Part shown: positions 1 to 6,510 of the stretch, piece after piece
Layout: the number at the start of each line of letters is the position of its first letter
How positions within the stretch are numbered: position 1 is the stretch's first letter
NCBI GenBank assembly: GCA_002404375.1
Contig: DHJO01000190.1
Location: 2,798-9,307, forward strand
Direction of reading: 5' to 3'
DNA: 6,510 bases
Source: Gemmatimonadales bacterium UBA4718
GTDB taxonomy: Bacteria > Gemmatimonadota > Gemmatimonadetes > Gemmatimonadales > Gemmatimonadaceae
Notes under the pieces: generated by a model
Database searches by the model: none
Told to the model about the DNA's origin: nothing
The model's input: the letters and a program-made list of their open reading frames with translations, nothing else
Program-made: the position numbers and the translations under genes

Positions 1-1505
1 TATGCATTCACCGCCAGCAGCAGGGAGTCGACGGGCCGATGTTCATAGGCCTCGACACCCACGCCCTCTCGGAGCCGGCGTTCGCAACTGCGCTCGAGGT
101 CCTGGCGGCGAACGGCGTCGAAGCGATGATCGACGATCGCGATGGCTTCACGCCGACGCCGGTAATCTCCCACGCGATCCTCACCCACAATCGCGGCAAG
201 AAGACCGGGCTTGCCGACGGCATCGTCATCACGCCGTCGCACAATCCGCCCGAAGACGGTGGGTTCAAGTACAACCCGCCCAGCGGCGGCCCGGCTGATT
301 CCGCGACGACGACGTGGATTCAGGACACGGCCAACGCTTTCATCGCTGCCCGTCTCGACGGTGTCCGGCGCATTCCATTCGCCCGCGCGAAATCGTCGGC
401 TACGACGCACCGCTACAACTATATGGATGCGTACGTGGGCGATCTTGGAAATGTCATCGACTTCGATGCCATTCGTAGCGCCAATCTCGCGCTCGGCGTC
501 AATCCACTCGGCGGCGCCGGCGTGAGATACTGGGACGTCATCGCCGAGCGTTACAGAATTCCGCTCACGGTGGTGAATGAGGTTGTCGATGCGACGTTCC
601 GGTTCATGACCGTCGACTGGGATGGGAAGATCAGAATGGACTGCTCGTCACCCTACGCGATGGCGGGCCTGATCGCGATGAAGGACCGGTTCGACGTGGC
701 GTGGGCGTGCGACACGGATCATGACCGGCATGGCATCGTCGCGCGGAGCGCCGGATTGCTCAATCCCAATCACTATCTCTCCGTCGCTATCGAGTATCTG
801 TTCACCCATCGACCCGGCTGGTCGAAGAGCGCCGCGGTTGGCAAGACCGTCGTCTGCAGCAGCATGATCGATCGCGTGGCGAAGGGAATCGGTCGAGCGT
901 TGAAGGAAGTTCCCGTCGGCTTCAAGTGGTTCGTCGACGGATTGCTGGACGGCTCGCTCGGCTTCGGCGGCGAGGAGAGCGCGGGCGCGTCGTTTCTGCG
1001 TCGTGATGGAACGGTGTGGACCACCGACAAGGACGGAATCATCATGGGGCTGCTCGCCGCGGAGATGACGGCGGTCACCGGCAAAGATCCGGGCGAGCTC
1101 TACCAGGATCTCACCCGACGGTATGGCACATCCGATTACGCGCGCATAGATGCAGCGGCGACGCCTGAGCAGAAGAAGATACTGGCGGGGTTGAGCGCAA
1201 AAGATCTCGCTGAGACGCAGCTCGCGGGTGAAAAGATCACCGGCATCCTGACGACGGCGCCGGGTACCAACGATCCGATCGGCGGACTGAAGGTGACATC
1301 GGAAGGTGGCTGGTTCGCCGCGCGGCCGTCGGGGACTGAAGAGATCTATAAACTGTACGCGGAAAGTTTTAGGGGGGCGGAGCACCTGAAGATGATCCAG
1401 ACGGAGGCGCAGGAAATAGTGCAACGCGCGTTCACGAGAGGGCCGGGTTATCTCTTCACATCCTCGACCAGAAGTGCGTTTCCGACCGGGCGCTCACCCG
1501 CCTGA
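1..1505 (+). CDS. pgm: Phosphoglucomutase, alpha-D-glucose phosphate-specific (5' end missing)
   Basis: This cytoplasmic enzyme interconverts glucose-1-phosphate and glucose-6-phosphate, linking glycolysis to sugar-nucleotide and glycogen synthesis. The reading frame is open from base 3 to a TGA at 1503-1505. The ATG at 39 is internal, because the residues before it (QGVDGP) continue the family alignment. By comparison with my memory of E. coli Pgm (546 aa, phosphoserine 146), about 67 N-terminal residues lie outside the window. Numbering from that ATG, the catalytic phosphoserine is Ser67 in [11 protein letters not shown]. The metal-binding loop is D225-T-D227-H-D229-R. The sugar-binding [10 protein letters not shown] and the phosphate-binding RPSGTEE motifs are both intact. 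FTPTP, GGPAD, MDCSS and [11 protein letters not shown] also match the family closely. The oddity is a tail of about 20 extra residues after the usual C-terminus, which lies almost entirely inside the convergent glycosidase gene. The family call is secure; the true N-terminus is not visible. Confidence 0.97.
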   Translation, partial: CIHRQQQGVDGPMFIGLDTHALSEPAFATALEVLAANGVEAMIDDRDGFTPTPVISHAILTHNRGKKTGLADGIVITPSHNPPEDGGFKYNPPSGGPADSATTTWIQDTANAFIAARLDGVRRIPFARAKSSATTHRYNYMDAYVGDLGNVIDFDAIRSANLALGVNPLGGAGVRYWDVIAERYRIPLTVVNEVVDATFRFMTVDWDGKIRMDCSSPYAMAGLIAMKDRFDVAWACDTDHDRHGIVARSAGLLNPNHYLSVAIEYLFTHRPGWSKSAAVGKTVVCSSMIDRVAKGIGRALKEVPVGFKWFVDGLLDGSLGFGGEESAGASFLRRDGTVWTTDKDGIIMGLLAAEMTAVTGKDPGELYQDLTRRYGTSDYARIDAAATPEQKKILAGLSAKDLAETQLAGEKITGILTTAPGTNDPIGGLKVTSEGGWFAARPSGTEEIYKLYAESFRGAEHLKMIQTEAQEIVQRAFTRGPGYLFTSSTRSAFPTGRSPA

Positions 1506-2650
1506 TCGGAAGGCCGGTTGACGAGTTTTCCGTCGATGACCATGGTTGTCGATCCCCCGCCGTCGAAGTTCATCGCCTGCCACGCGCCGAGTTGACGCAT
1601 CATGTCAGCGAGCTCGACCAGCGTCATGCCGCCGCTGTTTTCCGACCGGCCGTCGACGGCGAGGATAAATAAGGTGGAACTGTCGCGCGAGAACCCGACC
1701 GACGTACGCGGGTGCCGCGCCTCCGCGTTGCGCGAAATCGTGCCCTCTACTGTTGCCGCGTCGCCCGCCACGTTCTCCCCGTCGCGCAGAATGCGAGGCC
1801 AGCCGCCAATGATCATTGCCGGCGCGGCGCCGCGCGGGATGCGCGGCAAGGTCGCAAGCAAGACCCTCACTGTATCGCCATCGGCCATCGCCTGAACTTC
1901 TTTTGTCCGAGCGCCGGTGCCGTATGCCGCGAGCACGGCGCCGTCCGCCGGGATGTGGGACCCCGACGACGCGGACACCGCGCCCCGTCGCACAAAGAGC
2001 AGCGTGTCACCGCGCCTCCCAGCGGACGCCAATGAGACTTCGGCGGTCTGCCGAACGGTATCCCGGGGCGTCGTCGCGCCGTAGCGCGACGTGTACAACG
2101 CCGTCCCCTCAGGGTTGCCAGACGGATTAAAGTTGAGTGTGATGATCGGCGTCATGACGCCGCGATCCCATGCTTTGCCGTCGAGAATGAAGCGGTCCAT
2201 CAACGGCCGTCGTGCAGCATCCATCCCGAACTGAACATGGGCGTTGTCATACGTGTCGTACGGCGAGTCGGTGACCTTGAGTCCCTTCCACCACTCGCCG
2301 GCTATCACCTGGTTGTTCTCGTTCTCACCGGACTTGAGGTCGAAGAAGTCGCCATTCACCGCGGCCAGCACACGCACGCCAGTCGTGTTGATTCGGCGGA
2401 CCATGTCGCTGACGCGTTCGCGGCCCTTGAGCCGATCGGCGGCGCGAGAATCTCGGATCTCCAGGTTGGCGCGCCGGAGATCGACACGAACGAGATACAT
2501 GGACCACGGGCCACGCGTGTCCGTGAACTGCCGGTACGCCACGCCGGGCGCGAGCTCACGGGCCGCAATCGTGTCTCCCCGTTGTGCATGCATCCGAGCC
2601 GGGATCGCACACGCCAGTCCGAGAAGGAGAGTTTTGCGGAGGCTGAGCAT
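1448..2650 (-). CDS. Secreted phosphodiester glycosidase family (NAGPA-domain) protein
   Basis: This is a 400-residue protein, probably exported to the periplasm or cell surface. Its N-terminus ([18 protein letters not shown]) is a typical signal peptide with a likely cleavage after MHA, before Gln23. The mature part matches the phosphodiester glycosidase / NAGPA family (formerly DUF2233), named after the enzyme that removes GlcNAc from GlcNAc-1-phosphate diesters. Visible motifs are AAVNGDFFD (about 96-104), [16 protein letters not shown] (about 328-342), NFDGGGSTT (361-369) and the terminal NRPSD...[11 protein letters not shown]. The substrate in this organism is unknown; a sugar-phosphodiester in an envelope glycan is an inference. 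A TTG at 2653 directly precedes the ATG at 2650, and an in-frame TAA lies three codons upstream of the ATG. I chose the ATG. There is no well-spaced Shine-Dalgarno; a GGAGAAGG lies about 17 bases too far upstream. The gene is divergent from the receptor gene and its 3' end overlaps pgm. Confidence 0.93.
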   Translation of the reverse strand: MLSLRKTLLLGLACAIPARMHAQRGDTIAARELAPGVAYRQFTDTRGPWSMYLVRVDLRRANLEIRDSRAADRLKGRERVSDMVRRINTTGVRVLAAVNGDFFDLKSGENENNQVIAGEWWKGLKVTDSPYDTYDNAHVQFGMDAARRPLMDRFILDGKAWDRGVMTPIITLNFNPSGNPEGTALYTSRYGATTPRDTVRQTAEVSLASAGRRGDTLLFVRRGAVSASSGSHIPADGAVLAAYGTGARTKEVQAMADGDTVRVLLATLPRIPRGAAPAMIIGGWPRILRDGENVAGDAATVEGTISRNAEARHPRTSVGFSRDSSTLFILAVDGRSENSGGMTLVELADMMRQLGAWQAMNFDGGGSTTMVIDGKLVNRPSDQAGERPVGNALLVEDVKR

Positions 2651-2808
2651 CAACCCATATTACGCGGCCTTCTCCATATGAACAACATTCCTCTCTGCGT
2701 TTGCGCGCTGCTCGCCGGCTGCGCCGCGGGGAGCGCGTTCCAAGTCCTGCTTGACATCTAACGCACCGTTCTCATCTTGTGGAATCCTCAACCTCCGGGA
2801 CTCTCTCC
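2651..2808. promoter_or_regulatory. Divergent intergenic region between glycosidase and TonB receptor genes
   Basis: This 158-bp region separates two divergent genes, so it should hold a promoter for each. On the plus strand, TTGACA at 2751-2756 is a perfect -35 consensus, but the -10 at the right distance is poor (best candidate TCTTGT, 2775-2780). A start of transcription near 2787 would favour the receptor ATG at 2809 over the upstream GTG at 2779. On the minus strand, TTGTTC, 17 bases, then TAATAT ends 6 bases before the glycosidase ATG, which would give a nearly leaderless message. The middle is GC-rich. A 27-codon open frame (2678-2761, plus) is described in the findings. Both promoter calls are pattern matches only. 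Confidence 0.35.
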
Positions 2809-5592
2809 ATGCGACTGCTTAATTGTCTGTTCGTTGGCGCAGTACTGACCATGGCGATTGCAAGTCCAGCGCGCGCTCAGAACACGGTCACGCTCGAGGG
2901 TTCGGTCAAATCGGCGGGAGCACCAGTCGCCGACGCTCAGGTGACGGTCGTCAACGCAGCGACGAACGAGACGGCCACGACCACAACGCGGACGAATGGC
3001 GAGTTCCGGGTGATTGGACTCTTCACGGGCCAATACAGGGTGACCGTCCGATCACTCGGATACACACAGACCGAACAGACAGTACAGATCGTGACCGGAC
3101 AACGCGCCCGTCTCGAGTTCCAGATGGAGAAGGGCGTCACCGAGCTCTCGGAGCAGCAAATCCTCGGGGAGCGAGTCAAGCACGTCGAGGTGCAACGGCT
3201 CTCAGTGTCCTCGCCCGTGATGCACGAAGAGGTCGAGAACCTGCCCCTCAACCAACGTGGCGTGATGAACCTGGCGGCCATTGCCCCAGGCATCAAGACG
3301 TATGCGCCGCAGTCGGGACGTACGCTGCCGTCGGGCGGTGCAGCGCCGGACCTGCGTTTCTTCAACGTCTATATGGACGGCGTCGAGATGAAGAGCTTGT
3401 ACAACGGCAACATCGTCGGCCTTGGCCAGACGGGATCGCCGCTGCCGCAAGAAGCCATCGACCAGATGCGCATCTACGTGAACCCCTACGACGCGGAATA
3501 CACGCGAGCGGGTTCGTATGTCATCAGCGCGGAGAGCCGCCGAGGCACCAATCAGTGGGAAGGCTCGATGTTCGGCTTTCTTCAGAACAAGAGCCTCATC
3601 GCCAGGAACGTATTCCAGAAGGTCGTTCCGAATTACAATCGCGACCAGTTTGGGTTCAACATTCGCGGGCCGCTCGTCAAAGACAAACTGTTCACGGCCA
3701 CGAGCTTCGAGCTTACGAATACGAGCTTCTATCTCGACGTGAATCCGACGAGCGGTTCATGGGCGCAGTACCAGGGGTCGTTCCTGGCTCCGAACAAGAA
3801 CAATACGATCTACGAGCGCCTGACGTACGTCGGGAGCCCTACTGTGACGTACGATTTGATGGGCTCGGCGCGCACGCTCGACGGGCAAGGCAACTTCGGT
3901 GCGAAGGTTGCCCAGAATGGCGGCATCTCGCAGAAGTACCGGATCTATACGGGCCAGCTTCGCCAGCGCTATCTCTCGCCCGGTGGCAACTTCGTGAACG
4001 AAGCCAGTCTCCAGATCGTGGACTGGAATCATGACGAGGAGCCGCTCAATCCCGGTCCGCAGTTCAACTATCCGGGCGTTACGACCGGCACCTCGGGGTT
4101 CCCGCTGATCCTTCACGAGACGCACGCGCGTATTGTGGACCGCACGACGTGGAATGTGAACTCACACGTGTTCAAGGCCGGGGTGGAGCTGAGCCGAATT
4201 GCGGCGAGCCAGAATTTCCCGAACAACAAGGACGGGACTTTTACGTTCCTGACCGACACGTCGTCGCTGCCGAGCACGGCGTCGATCGCGGTGGGCTTCA
4301 CCGATCCCAAGGGCACCACGGATGCGCTTGCTGCCGCGACTGGCGTCACGACCGGCGTCTACGTCAACGACGAATGGCGCATGAAGGAGAACTTCACGCT
4401 CTCGCTCGGTCTGCGGCATGATGCCGAGTTCAACACGATGGACAACAAATACACGGTGCCGTGGGCGAGCGATCCGATTCTCCAGGGAATTCCGGCGCTC
4501 GCAAACTACCTCAACACGGGTAACCGCAAGAACCAGCTCGGAAATTTCTCGCCGCGGGTCTCGTTCTCATGGGATCCGACGAATCAGAACAAGACCTTCA
4601 TCCGTGGCGGCTTCGGAATCATCTACGACCGCGTCACGAGCTTCATCGGCTTCCAGGAGCGCAAGAACTCCACCTGGCGGACGTACAACTTTTCCAATCC
4701 AGGAACGACGGATCCAGCCGTGCTGCGGGCACGCGTCATTTCCGGCTCGTCGGGGTCTCCGGCGCCGATCCTCATCAAGGAGAACATGAAGACGCCGCAC
4801 AGCCGGCAGATGTCGCTCGGGATCGGGCAGCAGTTCACGAGCGAGCTCGGATTCAATCTCGACTACGTGCGCCAGCACATGGACAACCTCTATGTGGAGC
4901 GCAATCCGAACTATCTCGACAAGAGTGTGACGCCCGCGGCCCGCAAGCTCACTTCGGCGTACGGCGACATTCTGCTCTGGGATGACATCGGCCAGTCGGA
5001 CTACTCGGCGTTCCTGCTGCAGGCGACGTGGCAGCGCAACGCTACGCGCGCGAACCTCGCGTATACTCTTGGCTGGTACAAGGGCACTTTCGATCTTGCC
5101 GGGCTGCCGAACTACGCGCTCCCATTTCTGTTTGATCGGCAAGCATCGTCTGGCGACGAGCGTCATCGCTTCGTGCTGTCGGAAGTCAGCCAGATTCCCT
5201 TCGGGTTCACGTTCTCTTCGATCACGACGATCGCGAGTCCTCATCCATACGTCACGATAGACGGCCGCGACATCAACCTCGACAACATCACGGGCGACGA
5301 CTACATCGGCGGCACTCCAACGAGCAGCGGCATTCGCGTCACGCGGCCACCGAACAAGTGGGCCAACTGGTACCGCACCGTTGATCTTCGCCTGGCGCAC
5401 CCGCTCCTCACGCGCGGGGACACGAAAGTCACCTTCACGGCTGAGGTGTTCAACCTGTTCAACTGGAACAACGTCCTGTCCTTCGGCAGCACCGAGTTCA
5501 ATTCCAGTGGTGTTCCGGTGGCGTCGTTTGGAGTGCCGACCGGATCGTATCAGGCACGGCAAGGCCAGTTTGGGATGCGAGTGGACTTCTAG
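2809..5592 (+). CDS. TonB-dependent receptor, Oar-like, with N-terminal carboxypeptidase-regulatory-like domain
   Basis: This is a 927-residue outer-membrane beta-barrel protein, probably importing a bulky ligand with energy from TonB/ExbBD; the ligand is unknown. From the ATG at 2809 the N-terminus (MRLLNCLFVGAVLTMAIAS) is a clear signal peptide with cleavage after ARA, before Gln24. Residues about 25-110 form a carboxypeptidase-regulatory-like (transthyretin-like) domain: LEGSVKSAGAPVADAQVTV, then TNGEFRVIGLFTGQYRVTV. A plug-like region follows at about 115-240, with the stretch PLPQEAIDQMRIYVNPYDAEY. The remainder is barrel-like, rich in alternating and aromatic residues, and ends in QFGMRVDF with a C-terminal Phe typical of barrels inserted by BamA. 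Length and order match the Oar-like receptors common in Acidobacteriota and Gemmatimonadota. I see no obvious TonB box. A GTG at 2779 would add ten residues before the signal peptide, so I prefer the ATG; GGGA lies 8 bases upstream of it. The stop is TAG. Confidence 0.92.
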   Translation: MRLLNCLFVGAVLTMAIASPARAQNTVTLEGSVKSAGAPVADAQVTVVNAATNETATTTTRTNGEFRVIGLFTGQYRVTVRSLGYTQTEQTVQIVTGQRARLEFQMEKGVTELSEQQILGERVKHVEVQRLSVSSPVMHEEVENLPLNQRGVMNLAAIAPGIKTYAPQSGRTLPSGGAAPDLRFFNVYMDGVEMKSLYNGNIVGLGQTGSPLPQEAIDQMRIYVNPYDAEYTRAGSYVISAESRRGTNQWEGSMFGFLQNKSLIARNVFQKVVPNYNRDQFGFNIRGPLVKDKLFTATSFELTNTSFYLDVNPTSGSWAQYQGSFLAPNKNNTIYERLTYVGSPTVTYDLMGSARTLDGQGNFGAKVAQNGGISQKYRIYTGQLRQRYLSPGGNFVNEASLQIVDWNHDEEPLNPGPQFNYPGVTTGTSGFPLILHETHARIVDRTTWNVNSHVFKAGVELSRIAASQNFPNNKDGTFTFLTDTSSLPSTASIAVGFTDPKGTTDALAAATGVTTGVYVNDEWRMKENFTLSLGLRHDAEFNTMDNKYTVPWASDPILQGIPALANYLNTGNRKNQLGNFSPRVSFSWDPTNQNKTFIRGGFGIIYDRVTSFIGFQERKNSTWRTYNFSNPGTTDPAVLRARVISGSSGSPAPILIKENMKTPHSRQMSLGIGQQFTSELGFNLDYVRQHMDNLYVERNPNYLDKSVTPAARKLTSAYGDILLWDDIGQSDYSAFLLQATWQRNATRANLAYTLGWYKGTFDLAGLPNYALPFLFDRQASSGDERHRFVLSEVSQIPFGFTFSSITTIASPHPYVTIDGRDINLDNITGDDYIGGTPTSSGIRVTRPPNKWANWYRTVDLRLAHPLLTRGDTKVTFTAEVFNLFNWNNVLSFGSTEFNSSGVPVASFGVPTGSYQARQGQFGMRVDF

Positions 5593-5602
5593 CGGAAGGG
5601 CC

Positions 5603-5638
5603 ATTGCGGAGCGATAGCTAATAAGCTATCATTGCGGA
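5603..5638. repeat. Operator-like element: 7-bp inverted repeat flanked by 8-bp direct repeats
   Basis: A perfect palindrome, GATAGCT-AATA-AGCTATC, lies at 5613-5630. It is flanked by two exact copies of ATTGCGGA at 5603-5610 and 5631-5638, spaced 28 bp apart. It sits directly before the XRE-type gene, and the second direct repeat ends on the first base of that gene's ATG. Small XRE-type proteins commonly bind such dyads in their own promoter, so an autoregulatory operator is the likely role. A terminator for the upstream receptor gene is less likely, because the stem is AT-rich and short and no run of T follows. The symmetry is read directly from the sequence; the function is inferred. Confidence 0.6.
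5604..5632 (+). promoter_or_regulatory. Possible sigma70-type promoter of the XRE/nucleotidyltransferase operon
   Basis: TTGCGG (5604-5609, three of six matches to TTGACA) is followed by exactly 17 bases and then TATCAT (5627-5632, five of six matches to TATAAT). The palindrome at 5613-5630 fills most of the spacer and runs into the -10, so a bound repressor would block RNA polymerase. The -10 ends 5 bases before the ATG at 5638, so transcription would begin at or just inside the start codon and give a leaderless message. This fits the lack of a Shine-Dalgarno sequence. The call is pattern-based only. Confidence 0.4.
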
Positions 5639-5958
5639 TGCCTCCGAATCATGCCGCTCAGCTCCTTGCAGACGCCCGAGCGCGCGCGGGACTCAGCCAG
5701 CGCCAACTGGCGCGGAAGGCCGGAACTGCGCAATCGGTCGTTGCCCGCATCGAGCTGGGAGAGACGAGTCCTTCGTGGGCCACTCTCTCCCGCCTGCTGG
5801 CAGCAGCGGGATTCACTCTTGCGGCGGCTCTGAAACGCCGGCGCGCTGATCCGCAGGAGCTGGACGATGTTCCGCGCATCCTGAAGCTCACGCCGGAGCA
5901 GAGATTGATCGAAGTGGCCCGGGCCTCAGCGTTCGTTTCCGCGGCACGGCGTGTCTGA
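5638..5958 (+). CDS. XRE-family helix-turn-helix protein, probable antitoxin-like autoregulator
   Basis: This is a 106-residue cytoplasmic DNA-binding protein. Residues about 9-65 form an XRE/HTH_3 domain: LADARARAGLSQRQLARKAG, then TAQSVVARIELGETSPSW as the recognition-helix region, then LSRLLAAAGFTL. The C-terminal tail (VPRILKLTPEQRLIEVARAS, about 78-97) resembles the short LTPEQR helical tail seen on helix-turn-helix partners of small nucleotidyltransferase-like proteins. It probably binds the palindrome just upstream and may hold the downstream protein in check, as an antitoxin would. A TTG at 5632 is an alternative start adding two residues; the ATG at 5638 is preferred. No Shine-Dalgarno is visible. 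Its end overlaps the next gene by 8 bp (GTGTCTGA), which implies translational coupling. The domain call is firm; the antitoxin role is inferred from operon structure and could instead be simple regulation. Confidence 0.85.
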   Translation: MPPNHAAQLLADARARAGLSQRQLARKAGTAQSVVARIELGETSPSWATLSRLLAAAGFTLAAALKRRRADPQELDDVPRILKLTPEQRLIEVARASAFVSAARRV

Positions 5959-6448
5959 CATCGCGGCGTTCGACCCCGAGCGTCTCTTTCGGATCTTGCA
6001 CAAGCACAAGGTCCGCTTCGTTCTGATTGGAGCGCTCGCCGCTCGGCTGCACGGATTTCCGCGCCTCACCGCGGACGCGGATATTACGCCCGCCGAAGAT
6101 CGCCCCAACCTGGAGCGCCTTGCGAACGCCCTCAAAGAGCTGGACGCGAAGGTTTACACGGAATCCGTTCCCGAGGGACTGCCATTCGACCATTCAGCCG
6201 CGATGCTGGCCCGGGCAAGGATGTGGAATCTGGTCACCAACGCGGGGCGGCTCGACATCGCCTTCGCACCGTCTGGTACTACGGGCTACGACGATCTCGC
6301 CGCTGGCGCGGAGCGATTCGAAGCATTCGGCGTGCGCTTCCTCGCGGCGTCCCTCGACGACATAATCCGCTCCAAGGAAGCCGCGGGCCGCCCGAAGGAC
6401 GAAGACGACGTCGTGCTTCTTCGCGCGATCAAACGCGCGAGAAAATAA
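5951..6448 (+). CDS. Small nucleotidyltransferase-fold protein, toxin candidate of an HTH/NTase pair
   Basis: This is a 165-residue cytoplasmic protein of the minimal nucleotidyltransferase (pol-beta superfamily) type, resembling the DUF6036 / AbiEii-like group. FVLIGALAARLHG (23-35) matches the helix-turn motif, with Gly27-Ala28 where Gly-Gly or Gly-Ser is usual. TADAD supplies the metal-binding Asp42 and Asp44, and RLDIAF supplies a third carboxylate, Asp102. The C-terminal SKEAAGRPKDEDDVVLL (141-157) matches the conserved Lys/Arg-Pro-Lys-Asp element of these families. Such proteins transfer a nucleotide to an acceptor, and in AbiE/MenT-type modules the acceptor side can be tRNA; the target here is unknown. 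The start is GTG at 5951, overlapping the upstream stop, and no strong ribosome site is seen, in keeping with coupled translation. The stop is TAA at 6446-6448. All three carboxylates are present, so it is probably active. The toxin role is inferred from the pairing, not shown. Confidence 0.8.
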   Translation: MSDIAAFDPERLFRILHKHKVRFVLIGALAARLHGFPRLTADADITPAEDRPNLERLANALKELDAKVYTESVPEGLPFDHSAAMLARARMWNLVTNAGRLDIAFAPSGTTGYDDLAAGAERFEAFGVRFLAASLDDIIRSKEAAGRPKDEDDVVLLRAIKRARK

Positions 6449-6510
6449 CAAGCTGCGGGCTACGTCGAGGACAACATCGGCGACAACGAGCTCTGAGTCG
6501 GCGTCATCAT
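6449..6510. other. Short unassigned tail after the nucleotidyltransferase gene
   Basis: These last 62 bases hold no gene I can support. The nucleotidyltransferase frame continues open for 15 sense codons after its TAA, to a TGA at 6494-6496, with mostly G or C in third positions. No terminator with a T-run is visible. A small GC dyad (TCGCGCG at 6421-6427, CGCGCGA at 6434-6440) lies just before the stop but lacks a T-tract. The next gene may begin beyond the window. Confidence 0.5.

Noticed and set aside
39..41. ATG at 39 as the true pgm start
   Set aside because: Family-like residues continue upstream in frame to the window edge, and the N-terminal part of domain 1 would be missing.
648..1424. 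A 258-codon open frame antisense to pgm
   Set aside because: It lies wholly opposite a well-conserved enzyme, its product is arginine-rich with no recognisable domain, and long antisense frames are expected in GC-rich genes.
1440..1520. A shared bidirectional terminator at the convergent pgm/glycosidase junction
   Set aside because: I find only weak short dyads and no flanking T-runs on either strand.
2779..2808. GTG at 2779 as the receptor start
   Set aside because: It would put ten polar residues before a normal signal peptide, and it lies upstream of the transcription start expected from the TTGACA element.
2823..4034. A 403-codon open frame in another plus-strand frame of the receptor gene
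   Set aside because: The product is low-complexity and arginine-rich, while the receptor frame shows a signal peptide and family motifs throughout.
4567..5604. A 345-codon open frame antisense to the receptor gene
   Set aside because: It is opposite the receptor barrel, has no signal peptide or known motif, and has the charged, repetitive composition of a shadow frame.
5613..5630. The hairpin as a rho-independent terminator of the receptor gene
   Set aside because: The 7-bp stem is AT-rich and no T-run follows; its position over a promoter-like element fits an operator better.
6421..6440. GC-rich inverted repeat TCGCGCG/CGCGCGA as a terminator
   Set aside because: It lies within coding sequence, is followed by A-rich rather than T-rich sequence on the plus strand, and lacks a T-run on the minus strand too.

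Overview
The window is GC-rich, densely coding bacterial DNA with one partial and four complete protein genes. I see no rRNA, tRNA, CRISPR array or insertion sequence. An exported phosphodiester glycosidase-like protein, an Oar-like TonB-dependent receptor with an N-terminal carboxypeptidase-regulatory-like domain, and high GC together suggest a Gram-negative soil or sediment lineage. Gemmatimonadota is my first guess and Acidobacteriota my second. This rests on gene style, not on a marker gene.

Layout. (1) Positions 1-1505, plus strand: the 3' part, roughly seven eighths, of an alpha-D-glucose phosphate-specific phosphoglucomutase (pgm). (2) Positions 1448-2650, minus strand: a secreted phosphodiester glycosidase (NAGPA-domain) protein. 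It converges on pgm, and the two 3' ends overlap by 58 bp. (3) Positions 2651-2808: a divergent intergenic region that should hold promoters for gene 2 and for the receptor gene. (4) Positions 2809-5592, plus strand: a large TonB-dependent outer-membrane receptor. (5) Positions 5593-5637: a short gap with a perfect 7-bp inverted repeat flanked by two copies of an 8-bp direct repeat. It overlaps a possible promoter and looks like an autoregulatory operator. (6) Positions 5638-6448, plus strand: a two-gene operon of a small XRE-type helix-turn-helix protein and a minimal nucleotidyltransferase-fold protein, overlapping by 8 bp. Its organisation resembles a toxin-antitoxin module. (7) Positions 6449-6510: a short tail with no assigned gene.

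How the genes may work together. Pgm interconverts glucose-6-phosphate and glucose-1-phosphate, which feeds sugar-nucleotide, glycan and glycogen pathways. The glycosidase-like protein and the receptor are both exported and divergently transcribed, so they may share regulation around envelope glycan or nutrient handling; that link is inference only. The XRE/nucleotidyltransferase pair appears to be a self-contained accessory unit with its own control region. It is the most interesting part of the window, although the pairing itself resembles known helix-turn-helix/nucleotidyltransferase arrangements and is not an obviously new system.
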